From the NCBI GenBank assembly GCA_010093605.1, contig MU004187.1:1602343-1651802 (forward strand): a stretch of DNA of 49,460 nt, given 5' to 3'. The translations under genes were made by a program, and so were the position numbers. A model generated the notes under the pieces. That model ran no database searches and was not told where the DNA came from. It saw nothing but the letters and a program-made list of their open reading frames with translations. This document shows, piece by piece, positions 35,560-46,634 of the stretch (its first letter is position 1; each line of letters begins with the position of its first letter). The DNA is from Lophium mytilinum (taxonomy: Eukaryota > Ascomycota > Dothideomycetes > Mytilinidiales > Mytilinidiaceae).

Positions 35560-38500
35560 TAATATTAAACTTTTAGCTTACGCGGTTAGACTTACCCTAT
35601 TATCTAGTAAATAGATAGACTTTAACTATAGAATTAAGACTTTAACTAGAATAGTTAAATCTATAGTTTTTATAGACTCTAGATATAGTAGATTTATATT
35701 TATTTCTATAAGCTTTATAAAATACTATAAGCTTAATATCTATAAGGCTACTCCGCGTAATATTAAACTGCTAAATAGTTCTACCTTAGTTATTAATAAA
35801 GTAGTAAAAGTTACTATATAGATTAAAGAATACTATAATAAATTCTAGGTACTTATCTATAATCTTAAAGGCTATAATATTATTCTTAGTATAGGCTAGC
35901 TTATAATATATAATGCCTATATAAAATTTAGTACCTAGATAATATAACTAGACTTAAACTACTACTATTCTTAGTGCCTAGTTAATTATAAACTAGTCTA
36001 TATCTAGTCTAAAGACTCTATTGCCCGCACTAGTAAACGCCTATTTTAGTAGAAGCTTAATACCTAACTTACTACTTTTAAAGCGCTTAATATTAACGCA
36101 GTATCTAGTAATAAGTATTTATATAACACCTAGTAATTACTAGAGAAAGATACTATCTATATATAGCCTAAATACTTTAAGTTAGCGCTCGCTAATAAGA
36201 AAGCTAAAGTATAGGCGCGCGCTAAAGGGCGCCCGTATAAATTAGGTAATGTTGTCTTAGATCTAGCTAATTTTACTAATAACCTAGCGGCTATTAGTCT
36301 TTATATAATATTAAAAGACAACTAATAAAAATTCTTTAAGAAGATAGAGCGTAAACTAATAACCTGTAATAAACTTAAAGTATTAGTATCTATAGAATAT
36401 TACGGCTTTCTTAATATATAGAACCTAAAGAAAGCTAATAAGCTACTACTACGCTGTAAAGCTAAAGACGGCACGGATATTAATTACTATATTAATATTA
36501 AACTAGGAACTAAGGCCCTAGCTTATAAAGTCTATAGTTTTTTATAAGATAAGATACTAGTTATTAAAACGTTTATTAATAAGATATATAGAAAAGAATA
36601 TATTTATAAAAGTAATAGTTAGTATACCGCTCTAGTAATTATTATTTATAAACCTAGAGGAGGCTTACGTATCTATATTAACTACTATAGACTTAATGCA
36701 GTTACTATTAAGGCCTGTAATATACCTCTAGCTATAAAGAATACTCTTATACTTCTAAAATACGCTTAATACTATATAAAATTTAATATTATTGCCGCTT
36801 TTAATACTATTAGAATGCGGAAGGGTAATAAAAAGTATACGGCGTTTCTTATAAGGTATAGTTTATTTAAATTTACTATCTTACCCTTTAGCCTATATAA
36901 TGCCCTAGCAACCTTTTAGGCCTTTATTAATAATATACTCTTAGAGTACCTTAATAACTTCTATATAGCCTATCTTAATAATATTCTTATCTTTAGTAAA
37001 ATATTAGAAGATTATATAGGCTATATTAAGAAGGTTCTCTAATAACTCTGCAAGGCCGGTCTCTTTCTTAATATTACTAAGTATAAATTCTATAAATAAG
37101 AAGTTAAATACTTAGGGGTTATTATTAGCGTTAATAGCCTTAAAATGGACCCAGCTAAAGTTAAGATAGTTATTAACTAGCCCTAGCTATAAAACCTACG
37201 CGATATATAAGCCTTTCTAGGCTTCTATAACTTCTATAGGCGGTTTATTATTACCTATTCTAATATTACAGGACCCCTTACTAGACTTACTAGGGTAGAG
37301 GTCTATAAGTAGTTCGCGTTTCTATAGTAAAAAGGCAGTTTAGAAGACTTCTCCTTTAAGTAAATAAAGTAGGCGTTTATTAACGCCCTCTAGATAGCTT
37401 ACTTTAATCTAGATCTAGAAATATAGGTAGAATATAACGCATCTAATACTATTATAGTAGCTATACTATCTTAAATATAGGCTAATAGCGTTTTATATTC
37501 TATTACGTTTATATCCTATTAGATAAGCGCAGCCTAACTTAACTACTAGATTTATAATAAAGAACTTCTAGTAATTATCTACGCCTTTAAGAAATAGTAT
37601 ATAGAACTTACTAGCTATAGATATAGTAATTTAATTAAAGTTCTTTTAGATTACTATACCCTATAATACTTTATAGAAACTAAGCAGCTTAACTAATAAT
37701 AGGCTAGATAGGCCGAGTTTCTTTTTAAATTTAACTTTTAAATTACTTACTAACTAGGCAAGGATAATAGTAAGGCTAATCTACTAACTAGACGCCTAGG
37801 TAATATACTAGATTAAGATAATAAACGCTATAAAATCTAATAATAAATAATTTTAAAGGACTATAACCTAGAACTAGAAATATATTACGCTATTAAACTA
37901 GTATATATTATAACTAACAGCGTTACCTATAATATAGTCTCTCTTGCAGTAATAATATATAACTTTAGTAAAGTAGAACTTAATTAGGGGGAGTCTTAGA
38001 ATAACCTTAATTAAGAACTATAGAAGCTACTAACGCAGGGGGAGTTATAGAGTAACCCTATTAATAGTACTATAGAGTAAGACATTATAGATTATATACG
38101 GGAAGCTCTTATTAATAATATTATTAGTAACGCTATTAAAGACGCTATTAGAGCTAAGCTACGCCGCCTACTAATAGATATTATTAAGAACTACAGCATT
38201 AAGCTTAAACTCTATAATTATATAATTTATAATAGTCTTATCTTTATTTAGAAGGACCGCCTATATATTTCTACTAAGGAGAAACTCTATTTAGCTATTA
38301 TTAAGAGCCTCTATAAGCCCCCTCTAGTTAGTTATAGTAGAATAATATCTATATATAATTGCGTCTCTATATACTACTTCTAGCCGCGTATAATATCTAA
38401 TATTAATTATTATATTAAAGCCTGTTAGCTATGCAATTAGATTAAGCATACTTATAAAGCTAAATAAGGCTTCCTTAAACCGCTTCTAATTTCTAAATAA

Positions 38501-39770
38501 TATTAGACTAATCTTATAGTTAATTTTATTAGACCCCTACTAATCTATATATAATTTAGATAAGACTACTAATATATTATAGTAGTTATTAATAGGCTCT
38601 CTAAGATGCATAAGTTTATTCTAATAGTAATAATAGATACTAAGAAAGTAGCCTAAGCCTTTCTTAAATAGATATAGCGCACTAAAGGATACCTATAGTC
38701 TATTATTTCTAACTAAGGATTATAATTTATCTTAACTTTCTAGTCTTACCTATATAAATACATTAGAATAAAACTAAAACTCTCTACTACTTTCTATCTA
38801 GAGATAGATAGTTAAATAGAAATTACTAATATAGGCCTAAAGTAGTATCTTTAAGTATATATTAACTACTAGTAAGATAACTAGGTTAACTTTCTTATAG
38901 TTGCTAAATTTAAGGCTAACTTATTAAAGAACGCCTCTACTAGAGTAGCGCTCTTTATAGCTACTAAGGGCTACATTTCTAGTATAGGCACCGCGCTAGC
39001 CGCGTAATTACCTAAGGATATAAACGTAAACGCGAACGTAAACATACTAATAGTTTATTTTATAAAACTTATAGATAAATTTATTAATAGGATAGATAAG
39101 TTGCGCGCGTTTCTCTACACGGAAATTAAATAGGCCTAAGCTAAGTAAAAGAAATACACTAATATAGAAAGACGCCTAGCTTATATATATTATTTAGGTA
39201 ATTAAGTTATACTTAATAGATAATTTATTAAAATAAACCGCCTAAATAAGAAACTTAACTTTAAAAAGCTAGGTCCCTTTAAAATTCTAGAAAGCTATAA
39301 AAACGGTAGTATATATAAACTTAAGCTACCTAAAGGTATAGAAAATCTATACTCTATTTTCTATCCTTAGCTACTCTATCTAGCTAACGCGGCCCCTATA
39401 AAAGAATAGCGTAATTTTAAGCCTCTACTAATATAGACAACGCTAATATATTAGAAAGGTAATACTAAAGAGGTTATTAACTACTATCTTAATAGAAGAC
39501 AACTTAACCCTACTATAGATAAAAGGGGTATACTCTAGTATAAGATTAAGTTTATTAGATAGAATAATAAACCCTAATAGAATAACTATAATTACGCTAA
39601 TAGTTATCTATATCTTATAGCAGACTTCTACTATTACTACTCTAAGAAGCTAGGGCCTTACCTGTTATTTAAACCACTATTAAACTAGAAACTAACCTTA
39701 GCTACTATTTTTACCGCTATAGACCTCTATATAACTAATACTATAAAAGCTACGTAACTTAATTACTAGA
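35560..39770 (+). pseudogene. Element 4 pol relic (protease, RT, RNase H, integrase, chromodomain)
   Basis: A continuous phase-2 frame with TAG/TAA stops only, -1 relative to gag. Retropepsin: V-F-I-D-S-R (DSG with G to R) at 35666-35683, ending with Y-N-I-I-L near 35875. RT: P-R-G-G-L-R-I-Y-I-N-Y near 36650-36690 and Y-L-N-N at 36971-36982 in place of YXDD; both Asp are Asn. RNase H: E-Y-N-A-S-N with N at 37436-37438 (family D). Integrase zinc-binding C-x2-C at 38423-38434, then the core with S-N-x-G-L-Q-F and Y-L-E-I-D-S-Q-I-E. A chromodomain-like tail spans about 39465-39650 (L-Q-Y-K-I-K-F). All key catalytic acids are affected. Confidence 0.9.
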
Positions 39771-40194
39771 CCGGCGGTTAAATTAATTTATTAAGGAGGC
39801 CTAACTGCAAACGTGCGTAATAATTAAATGTAATATAATAGCGTAGATTATTATAAGCACCTAGTAGTAGGCTAGCAGCTATAAAGGCTATACGGCTTCT
39901 TATAGCCCTATTATAGCCGGCCCTAGTCTAGATAAATAAGGCTACTTATAGTAATACTACGTATAGTAATACTATATATAGCTATACTACTATACTAAAA
40001 TAGTAAGGCTATATAAAAATAGAAAGGATAAGTAATCCTCTATAAATTAATTTATTTCCTTTATTTACTTACAACTATAATACAATTAGGCACTTTATTT
40101 AATAGATATTTAAGTAGTTATAGATACTCTAGTATAGAAGGGACTCTCTTTTATAAAAGCTTTAATTAGGGGGCTTCTTTAGAGGGGGGAGATG
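39770..40194 (+). other. Element 4 3' untranslated part and polypurine tract
   Basis: Follows the end of pol. It contains short repeats around agtaatacta at 39950-39985 and ends with a G-rich purine tract at about 40180-40192 (agaggggggagatg) directly before the 3' LTR. No gene is seen. Confidence 0.65.
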
Positions 40195-40385
40195 TATTAT
40201 AGCTATATAATTACGCATAATATATAACTAGAGGTTATATAATAGAGGCTCTGCGGAACGGATAAATATTACTCCGCCCCTTAGGTTATTATAACGCCTA
40301 ACCTAGAAACCTCTTTCTCTCTTATATTTATCTTTTATTAATATTAATACTATTTAATCTAACATTCTAACCTTAAGCCCTAATA
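40195..40385 (+). repeat. Element 4 3' LTR
   Basis: 191-bp direct repeat of 31837-32027. It ends cctaata where the 5' LTR keeps cctaaca. The duplication ctcta follows at 40386-40390. Confidence 0.92.
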
Positions 40386-41820
40386 CTCTAGTAGAAGACT
40401 TTATATCCGGCGTATATATAAAAGTATTATAGAGGGTAACCTTACTTTTAAAGACTAGAAGAACCTTAGGCCTATCTACTAAGAAATAAATAGTTAGGTA
40501 TAGTATAAGCTAAATCTAAAAGTAAAAACCTATCTTATTATTATAAGCGCGGAGACCTTTAATAAAAAATATAATAAGAATTTAAACTTACTAGAGACCT
40601 TTATAATATTCTATAATCTATTATATAGTAATAAAGTAACCCCTATATATATATATAGGGCTGTTTTTTTTAATAAGTTCTATCTAGAATTTAATAATAT
40701 ATCTCTATATATTACAGCTTTTAGCTATATTAAGTCTATATAGTATTAGTATATATTCCGCCTAACTATATATAAATAGGCAAATATTAACTATGCGCTT
40801 AATTAGGTTTATTAGAGCTAGAACTTAAAAGGGTTTAATAAGGCTGCTAATTTATATAGCTACTCTAGAGGCTTATTCTATAGTAGAACTTCTTTTCTCT
40901 ATAGTCTTAAAACTTTATTATATCTAATAGTTATACTATATAGAGGTTTATAGACGCTAACTTAAATAGCGGATTTAACTAACTTAGACGCTAATATTAA
41001 AGATAACCTAGATAATACTTTTCTAGATAAGAAGTTAGAGAAAGAGAATATAGATAAAGGGGATAAGTTTAATATTCTTTATTAAGACTCTACCCTCTAG
41101 CGTATTAATTAAGAAAACCTTATAGGGGCTAGAGGTTACTACTATACCTTAAAAATAGAGAAAGAGTAGTAACTATAGAATAATTCTAAATTATCTAGGC
41201 GTTTCTAGAGAGTATTAAATATAATTATAGCTATAAGTATCTATAGAATGCTAATAAGCCTTAGCCTAAATAGTCTTTCTTTAGAGAATATACTACTCTA
41301 TATTATATAGTAGATAATAGTTAGTATACCTAACTACTTTAAACCCTTTATTAAGAAGTACTATATAGTTATTAGAGAGAGATATATAGACCTTAAAGAA
41401 AAGTATAAAAAATAGCTAAGGTATAGAGTAGTAATTAATAAGCTACTACTTTTCTTTAGCCTAGGCGCCTTTCTAATAGGCTTAAGTAAGAAAAGGCTAC
41501 CCTAGATTTTTATATTAATTCCTAGGCTAGCTAAGTTAAAGATATAATAGAAAGAGCTTAGCTTAATAAGTAATCTAACCTTTACTCTAGAAGATATTAA
41601 AAATATAGGCTAGATAGATTATATAGACTTAGAGAGTACCCTTACTAAATAGTATACTAACCTACTAGCTAATTTAGGGAAGCTAAAGAAGATTAGAAGT
41701 ATAGTTTAATATATTTAAGCTAAAAAGAAGAAGATACTAATTATTAGTAAGGAGCCTATAGTTAATTTAGTTATCTATATTATAAGTTGCTACCTATCTC
41801 TATCTATAATTAGTAATTAA
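40386..41820 (+). pseudogene. SNF2-like helicase relic, 3' part
   Basis: After the duplicated ctcta the frame of the 5' part continues exactly in phase: the A at 31836 joins gt at 40391-40392. It stays open for 1.4 kb apart from TAG/TAA. The order fits the second half of an SNF2-type ATPase: a T-Y-L-I-I-I-S-A-E-T-F-N block in the place of motif III (L-x-G-T-P-x-x-N), a long charged linker with L-D-K-K-L-E-K-E-N, and near the end K-K-K-I-L-I-I-S-K-E-P-I-V-N-L-V, which resembles the start of helicase C (K-M-L-I-F-S-E-x-P). I could not find a clear DEAH box. LINE copy B cuts the frame at 41821, so the C-terminus is missing or lies beyond the LINE. Confidence 0.55.
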
Positions 41821-41985
41821 ATATAATGTAATTAAATTTACAGCACCTTAGAAATATAATCTAAGAAGGGCCTCTAGAGGCTACTTAAGGCCCTATAAAT
41901 ATTTATATGTAGTATTAGAGCTCTATAAGCTATACTAGTAGTATTATAGTAGAATTATATATTACAACCCCTATTATATAGTATT

Positions 41986-42012
41986 ATTAATAATAATAAT
42001 AATAATAATAAT
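41986..42012 (+). repeat. (TAA)n tract, insertion site of the Mutator-like element
   Basis: Equivalent of the copy A tract at 27303-27326, here longer, and interrupted by the DNA transposon; it resumes at 45234. The 8 bp on each side (ataataat, 42005-42012 and 45234-45241) match and may be the target-site duplication, but the repeat makes the exact length ambiguous. Confidence 0.7.
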
Positions 42013-42081
42013 AGGCACGAGTATTTCTATACCCTTCTATTATATATTAATACCCCCTAATATTAGTAGATATATACTCTT
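42013..42081 (+). repeat. MULE left terminal inverted repeat
   Basis: 69 bp beginning aggcacgagtatttctatac. The reverse complement of 45165-45233 matches with two mismatches, both C/T. Confidence 0.92.
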
Positions 42082-42239
42082 TCTACCCCTATTATTTTAC
42101 TACCTTCTAATTAGCTTAGATAGGTGCTCTAGAGCCTCTAATTTACTCGCTTAATTTCCTTACTAAATCTAAATGCTCTCTCTAAATCCAGCGGCGTATA
42201 AACCTTATTCTCTACCTCTATACTATACTTTCTCTATCT

Positions 42240-44430
42240 CTTACTATAGCTCTATAGCCTCTATAGCTAGCCTATTATTCTATAGCTAAGAATATGCATA
42301 CGGCGCTTTAGGCGCACGCCTTAGTGTAAGGCTATAGCTTAGTAAAGTTCTATACTAAATCTAATAAAGAGAAAGTAATTTAAAAAGTATAGTACTAGTA
42401 CGCTTTTATAGGCTTCTATCTACCTATAAATTATATTTATAATATAGCTACTATAAAGAGCGGCTGTTCTATATATAGAACTCTTACCCGCTAGCTAGAG
42501 AGTACCTAGATATAGTAAATAGTAGAGGCCTCTTACTACAGGCATAAACCTATACTTAAAGTATTAGCTTTACTAGAACTACAGCGCCTTAAGCGCACGG
42601 ATAAGGTAAAGAAGCTTATTTATAATAACCTCTCTAGCGGCGGTGCGCCGTAGGCTATATATACTAAGCTACTTAAGAAGGGGGTAAATATTACTAAGAA
42701 TAATATTATAAATAAGCGGAAATTATATAGAAAAGAACTTCTTAATAGCCTTACGCCTATCTAGGTACTACTCTACACGTTAGAAATGTATAGTAGTAAT
42801 AGAGAGGCGGGTAAGTTCTTCTATAGCTATTCTCTAGATAGTAATAAGCGTGTAGATTACCTCTTCTTTATATATTCTTAGTCTATTAAGCTTCTTTAGT
42901 CTAACTATAATATTATTCTCCTTAATTACATGTATAAAACTAACTAGTTTAGTATACTATTACTCTACGTAACAGGTATTATATATATAGAAACTAGCTT
43001 TAAGATTATATATTATTTTATTCTAAGAGAGAAGAATCTAAACTATAACTAGGTAGTATAATAGCTTTATAAGCTCTTTTAAATATATTTACTACGCCTA
43101 CGCGTTTTTCTAATAGATAAGAAAGCCGCGTTAAAGAAGGCCCTAAGAGCTAAGTAGCTAATAGTTCTATAGCTGCTCTATATATAGCATATTAATAAGA
43201 ACTTTATTACTAAGCTAGCTAAGGTATATAAAGAGAAGCCTATATATAAGCTAGATAGCGTACTACCTGCGCCTATATTAGATAAAGAGAAAGTAGCTAT
43301 ATAGAAAAAGAAATAGGAGAAAAAGAATGCATTTCTAGCCTGCTAGAACGCTCTAGTTAAGAAGGTTAATAAGAATAAGTTTAAGAGTATATAGAAGAAG
43401 CTATAAGAGAACTATAAGAAAAGGCTAGAGCTAGTTAAGTATATAGATAAGAAGTAGTAGTTATATAGGCGGTAGTAGGCGTACTACTATATAAAGAGCA
43501 CTTAGTACTTTAATACTATATAAGTAATTTTTCTTAATATTAAGATATCTAAATTTAATGCTTAAACTTTGCATAGGGTCTATATATATGCTAAATAAGT
43601 AGCGCTAAAGAGAATAAGAGTATAACTTAAAGAATAACTAAGAAATAAAGAAGTAGTAGAGGTATATAATGCTAACTTAATTTCTTATAGTATTATATTA
43701 CGGAATAAGGGCGGCCATAGCATGCTTAAGAAGTACCTCCAGGTCTCTACTAGCTACCTATTTAACGTTCTCCTTAATATACTTAACCTTATACTTAATA
43801 GTAAGGCTCTCTACCTAGATAAGAAGGCCGCGTAGTATATCTAATAGCCTTACAATATTAATATACCTAAATTCTATAATCTAAAGTTTAAGATAGCACT
43901 ATATATACTGCGCTTTCTTACACCTTAAGTATATAAAGTAAAGATAGCTAAGTACTAACTATAGAGCTATACTTATATATTTAAGAGAATCTATAGCCTC
44001 CCTTATATATATACGCTGCATAATCGCCTTTACTAAGCGCTTAGTATTATTAAGAATAGTATTCTATATATTTAACCTTAAGAGATTAATTACTATTAGT
44101 AGTTTAATTAGCCTAGTATTCTATAGCTAGTAATAGAGCTTTCTTTTATAAATATATAAGATCTAGAGGTTATTATAGTTTATAAGGGCTGCCTAAAGAA
44201 GTAGAGAAGAGGCTACTATATAGATAATAGTATATAGAGAGATCTATTAAGATTTAAGCTTACTATAAGTATAAGTATATAGAGTAGACCTATAGGCATG
44301 CCTCTAGAATACATGCCGATAGCTTAGCCGCTAGAATAGCCTATTTCTATAGCCCCCCGTCTAGCTTCTATTACTTAGAGTGCTTCTTAGTCGGCCGCTA
44401 CACTAGCTATTATAGAATTTAATAATTTAC
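42240..44430 (+). pseudogene. MULE transposase relic
   Basis: Cut-and-paste transposase in phase 0, with TAG/TAA stops. An ATG at 42294 is in phase but may be internal. N-terminal part: a FAR1/WRKY-GCM1-like zinc region with K-S-G-C-S-I near 42460. MULE domain: I-I-L-L-N-Y-M-Y-K-T-N at about 42912-42944 (family L-L-D-C-T-Y-K-T-N; first catalytic Asp now Asn at 42924-42926), then L-L-L-Y-V-T-G-I, then F-L-I-D-K-K-A-A-L-K-K-A-L (second Asp kept) and Q-H-I-N-K-N-F (family W-H-I-N-K-N). The C-terminal region near 44070-44100 resembles the L-P-C-x-H … H-W-R-F zinc segment of Hop transposases. The order and spacing make the family clear; the copy is dead. Confidence 0.85.
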
Positions 44431-44820
44431 TTACTAATCCGCCTGAGTTTAAGTATATAGTTATAGCTAGGCCCCCCCCTATTACTATACCTACGCCTGT
44501 ATCTACTACTGCATCTACTACTATACCTAAGAAGCGTAGCCGGCCGGCTAGTATAAAGAATAAGGCACCTAGAAAGAAGGTAGCACTATAGAAAGGGGCT
44601 GCGCAGCGTTATAATAGCGCTTATTCTAAGCCTTAGCTAGCTTCTTAGCCTTAGCTAGCTTCTTAGTCTTAGGCAGTGCCTGCGCTACTTTCTATTAAGA
44701 AGCTCTAATATTAGATAGCATTATATAATTAGTATATAGAGGCGTTAATAGATTAGAATAGCTAGAGAGGCGCGGCAGTAATATAGGGGGGCCAGGTTTA
44801 ATATAGAGAGGCCGTAATAA
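44430..44820 (+). other. MULE region after the transposase core
   Basis: Contains a G/C-richer block (44530-44690) with three direct copies of about ccttagctagcttctta (44631-44671) and basic, low-complexity conceptual protein. It may be the C-terminus of the transposase or untranslated sequence. No separate gene is seen. Confidence 0.45.
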
Positions 44821-44849
44821 GGTAAGAATTTAACTATTTTAGTATACTT

Positions 44850-45115
44850 ATAGGTATATAGGTATATAGATAGTAATATAATAGCCTATATATACTATAG
44901 AAAATAGAAAGTATATATAGTAAAATAGGTATACTATATAGCCTTACTATAACTATAGCCTTATATATAGCCTTATATACTCTATAGCCTTATATAAGGC
45001 CTTACGTAAGGCTAACCTATATATATAGCCTTATCTATAGCCTTAATAGGCTACTAGAAATAGTAAGAATATATAATAAAATAGTAAGGCTATATAGCCT
45101 TTCTATTTTAAGCGC
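44850..45115. repeat. MULE subterminal repeats
   Basis: Many copies of tatagcctta and its reverse complement taaggctata, plus ggtatata runs, between the transposase region and the right inverted repeat. Subterminal repeat clusters of this kind often serve as transposase-binding sites in DNA transposons; that role is inference here. Confidence 0.65.
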
Positions 45116-45164
45116 TAGAGTAGTAATCCAAGCCCTCTAGACTAATTAGAAGATTAGACGGGAG

Positions 45165-45233
45165 AAGAGTATATATCTACTAATATTAGGGGGTGTTAAT
45201 ATATAATAGGAGGGTATAGAAATACTCGTGCCT
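45165..45233 (-). repeat. MULE right terminal inverted repeat
   Basis: 69 bp ending ctcgtgcct, the inverse of 42013-42081. After it the LINE (TAA)n tract resumes. Confidence 0.92.
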
Positions 45234-46625
45234 ATAATAATACTACTAATAATACTAATAATAACTCTAAAACTAAACCTACTAACTAAAGACTAAGTAG
45301 AATATCTATACTAATATCTAAGTACTTATTAAAGAAGCCTATAGCATATAGAACTCTCTATAGAATAAACCTATATTCTCTAACCCTAAGATAAATAACG
45401 CCCTTAAGTACCTCTAGAACTTCGCCGGGCGCGTACTAGCTAGCCTTTTAGGCACTGCGGAGGATCTATAATAAACGCTATAGAGAAAGATAATAAAAAT
45501 AATAGAGAAAATATAGAAGGGCGTATAGGCGCTATCTATATAAGAAATAACCTATATAGTAGTAACGGCGGTAGAAAGAAATAGTAAAACTATAGAAAAT
45601 AGAGAGTATATAATATAGACTACCTATAAAATTACTATATATATTAAGGATAAGAAGAAACGCGCTATAATAAATAAGAACTTAAATGTAACTATTATCT
45701 ATAAGCTCTAAGTAGTAGAAGAGCCTAATATAATAAAGATCTATAGCATTAGAAAGCTCTAGAGTAGAGATATAAAGGCCTATATACTAGACGCAACCGC
45801 TAAGAAAGCCCTATTAAAGAAGAAGAAATAGATAAAGGTTCTAGGTAAAATAGTATAAATCTAACTACCTAAGGTCCTTCTAGAGGTGCATAGAGTACCT
45901 AAAGAGATGGACCTAAAGAATCTAATACTATAAAGTAGTATTATATAAGATAATAAGGTACTATATCTAGACCTAGCTATATATAAGATTATATAGAAGT
46001 ACCTAAATTAGATCTAGGCTATTAGAAATAACCCTAAATAGTGCGCCTTATTAGCTATAGTTACTATAGATATAGAGGTAATAGTAAATAAGATTATAGA
46101 TAGCGGGCTAGTATAGAATAGATATATACTAGAGGCTATAAAGTATAAGGTAGGCTTTATAGCTATCTAATACTTTTAATGCTAGAGCTATAGGCACGTT
46201 GCTAGATACTATAAGAAAAAGGTAGTATACGCGGCGTGCGCAGGAGCTTATAATATAAAATAATGCATAGAGGAGAGCATTAGAAAGTGCGCTAACTATA
46301 AGAGAAGCTATCTATTATATAGTGCGGCGTGCACTATAAGAAAGAATACTTAACTAAAAGCTAATATAAAGAGGTAGGTAGCACTAATCTACTATAGGGC
46401 TAATAATAGCTCTAATAATAATACTAATAATACGCCGGGTATAGTAATATTCTAATCTATAATAGAATTATAAGCTCTTAATATAGTAAATAGAAAGAGA
46501 AAGGCTACTAAGAATAGTAATATACTAGATAGTAGCACCCTAAAAAGAGTAGAACGCCCCCCTATATCTACTATATTTACCGCGTATAAGGACCTAAAAT
46601 AACTAAAGATAAATAGAGTGCTATA
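45234..46625 (+). pseudogene. LINE copy B ORF1 (gag-like), 3' part
   Basis: Continuation of ORF1 after the MULE, phase 1; the 5' part lies in 41925-42012. It aligns with copy A (27327-28712) without indels that I could see. The three zinc knuckles are at 46171-46345. Stops are TAG/TAA and more frequent than in copy A. ORF1 ends close to 46625, just where copy A meets the N gap; ORF2 follows in the -1 phase. Confidence 0.82.
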
Positions 46626-46634
46626 GTCTACCTA

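Larger units (their letters stand above)
31837..40385 (+). mobile_element. Element 4: Ty3/gypsy chromovirus inserted in the SNF2-like relic
   Basis: An 8549-bp plus-strand element with 191-bp LTRs (31837-32027, 40195-40385) that are colinear and differ at about 17 sites, all transitions. The duplication ctcta is at 31832-31836 and 40386-40390. Gag (phase 0) is followed by pol in the -1 phase (phase 2) with protease, RT, RNase H, integrase and chromodomain. LTR starts (tattatagctata) and the bases after the 5' LTR resemble Element 1, so the two may be related families. RIP stops throughout; inactive. Confidence 0.93.
42013..45233 (+). mobile_element. Mutator-like (MULE, Hop-type) DNA transposon
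   Basis: A 3221-bp element with 69-bp terminal inverted repeats (42013-42081 and 45165-45233) that match at 67 positions by eye. It encodes a degraded MULE transposase on the plus strand. An 8-bp flanking repeat, ataataat, agrees with the 8-11-bp duplications of Mutator-like elements but lies in a (TAA)n tract. It was inserted into ORF1 of LINE copy B. Long inverted repeats plus MULE transposase match the fungal Hop group. Confidence 0.88.

Noticed and set aside
45120-45165. GC-richer segment next to the right MULE inverted repeat as a separate insertion
   Set aside because: It has no duplication or repeat ends and is continuous with the MULE interior.
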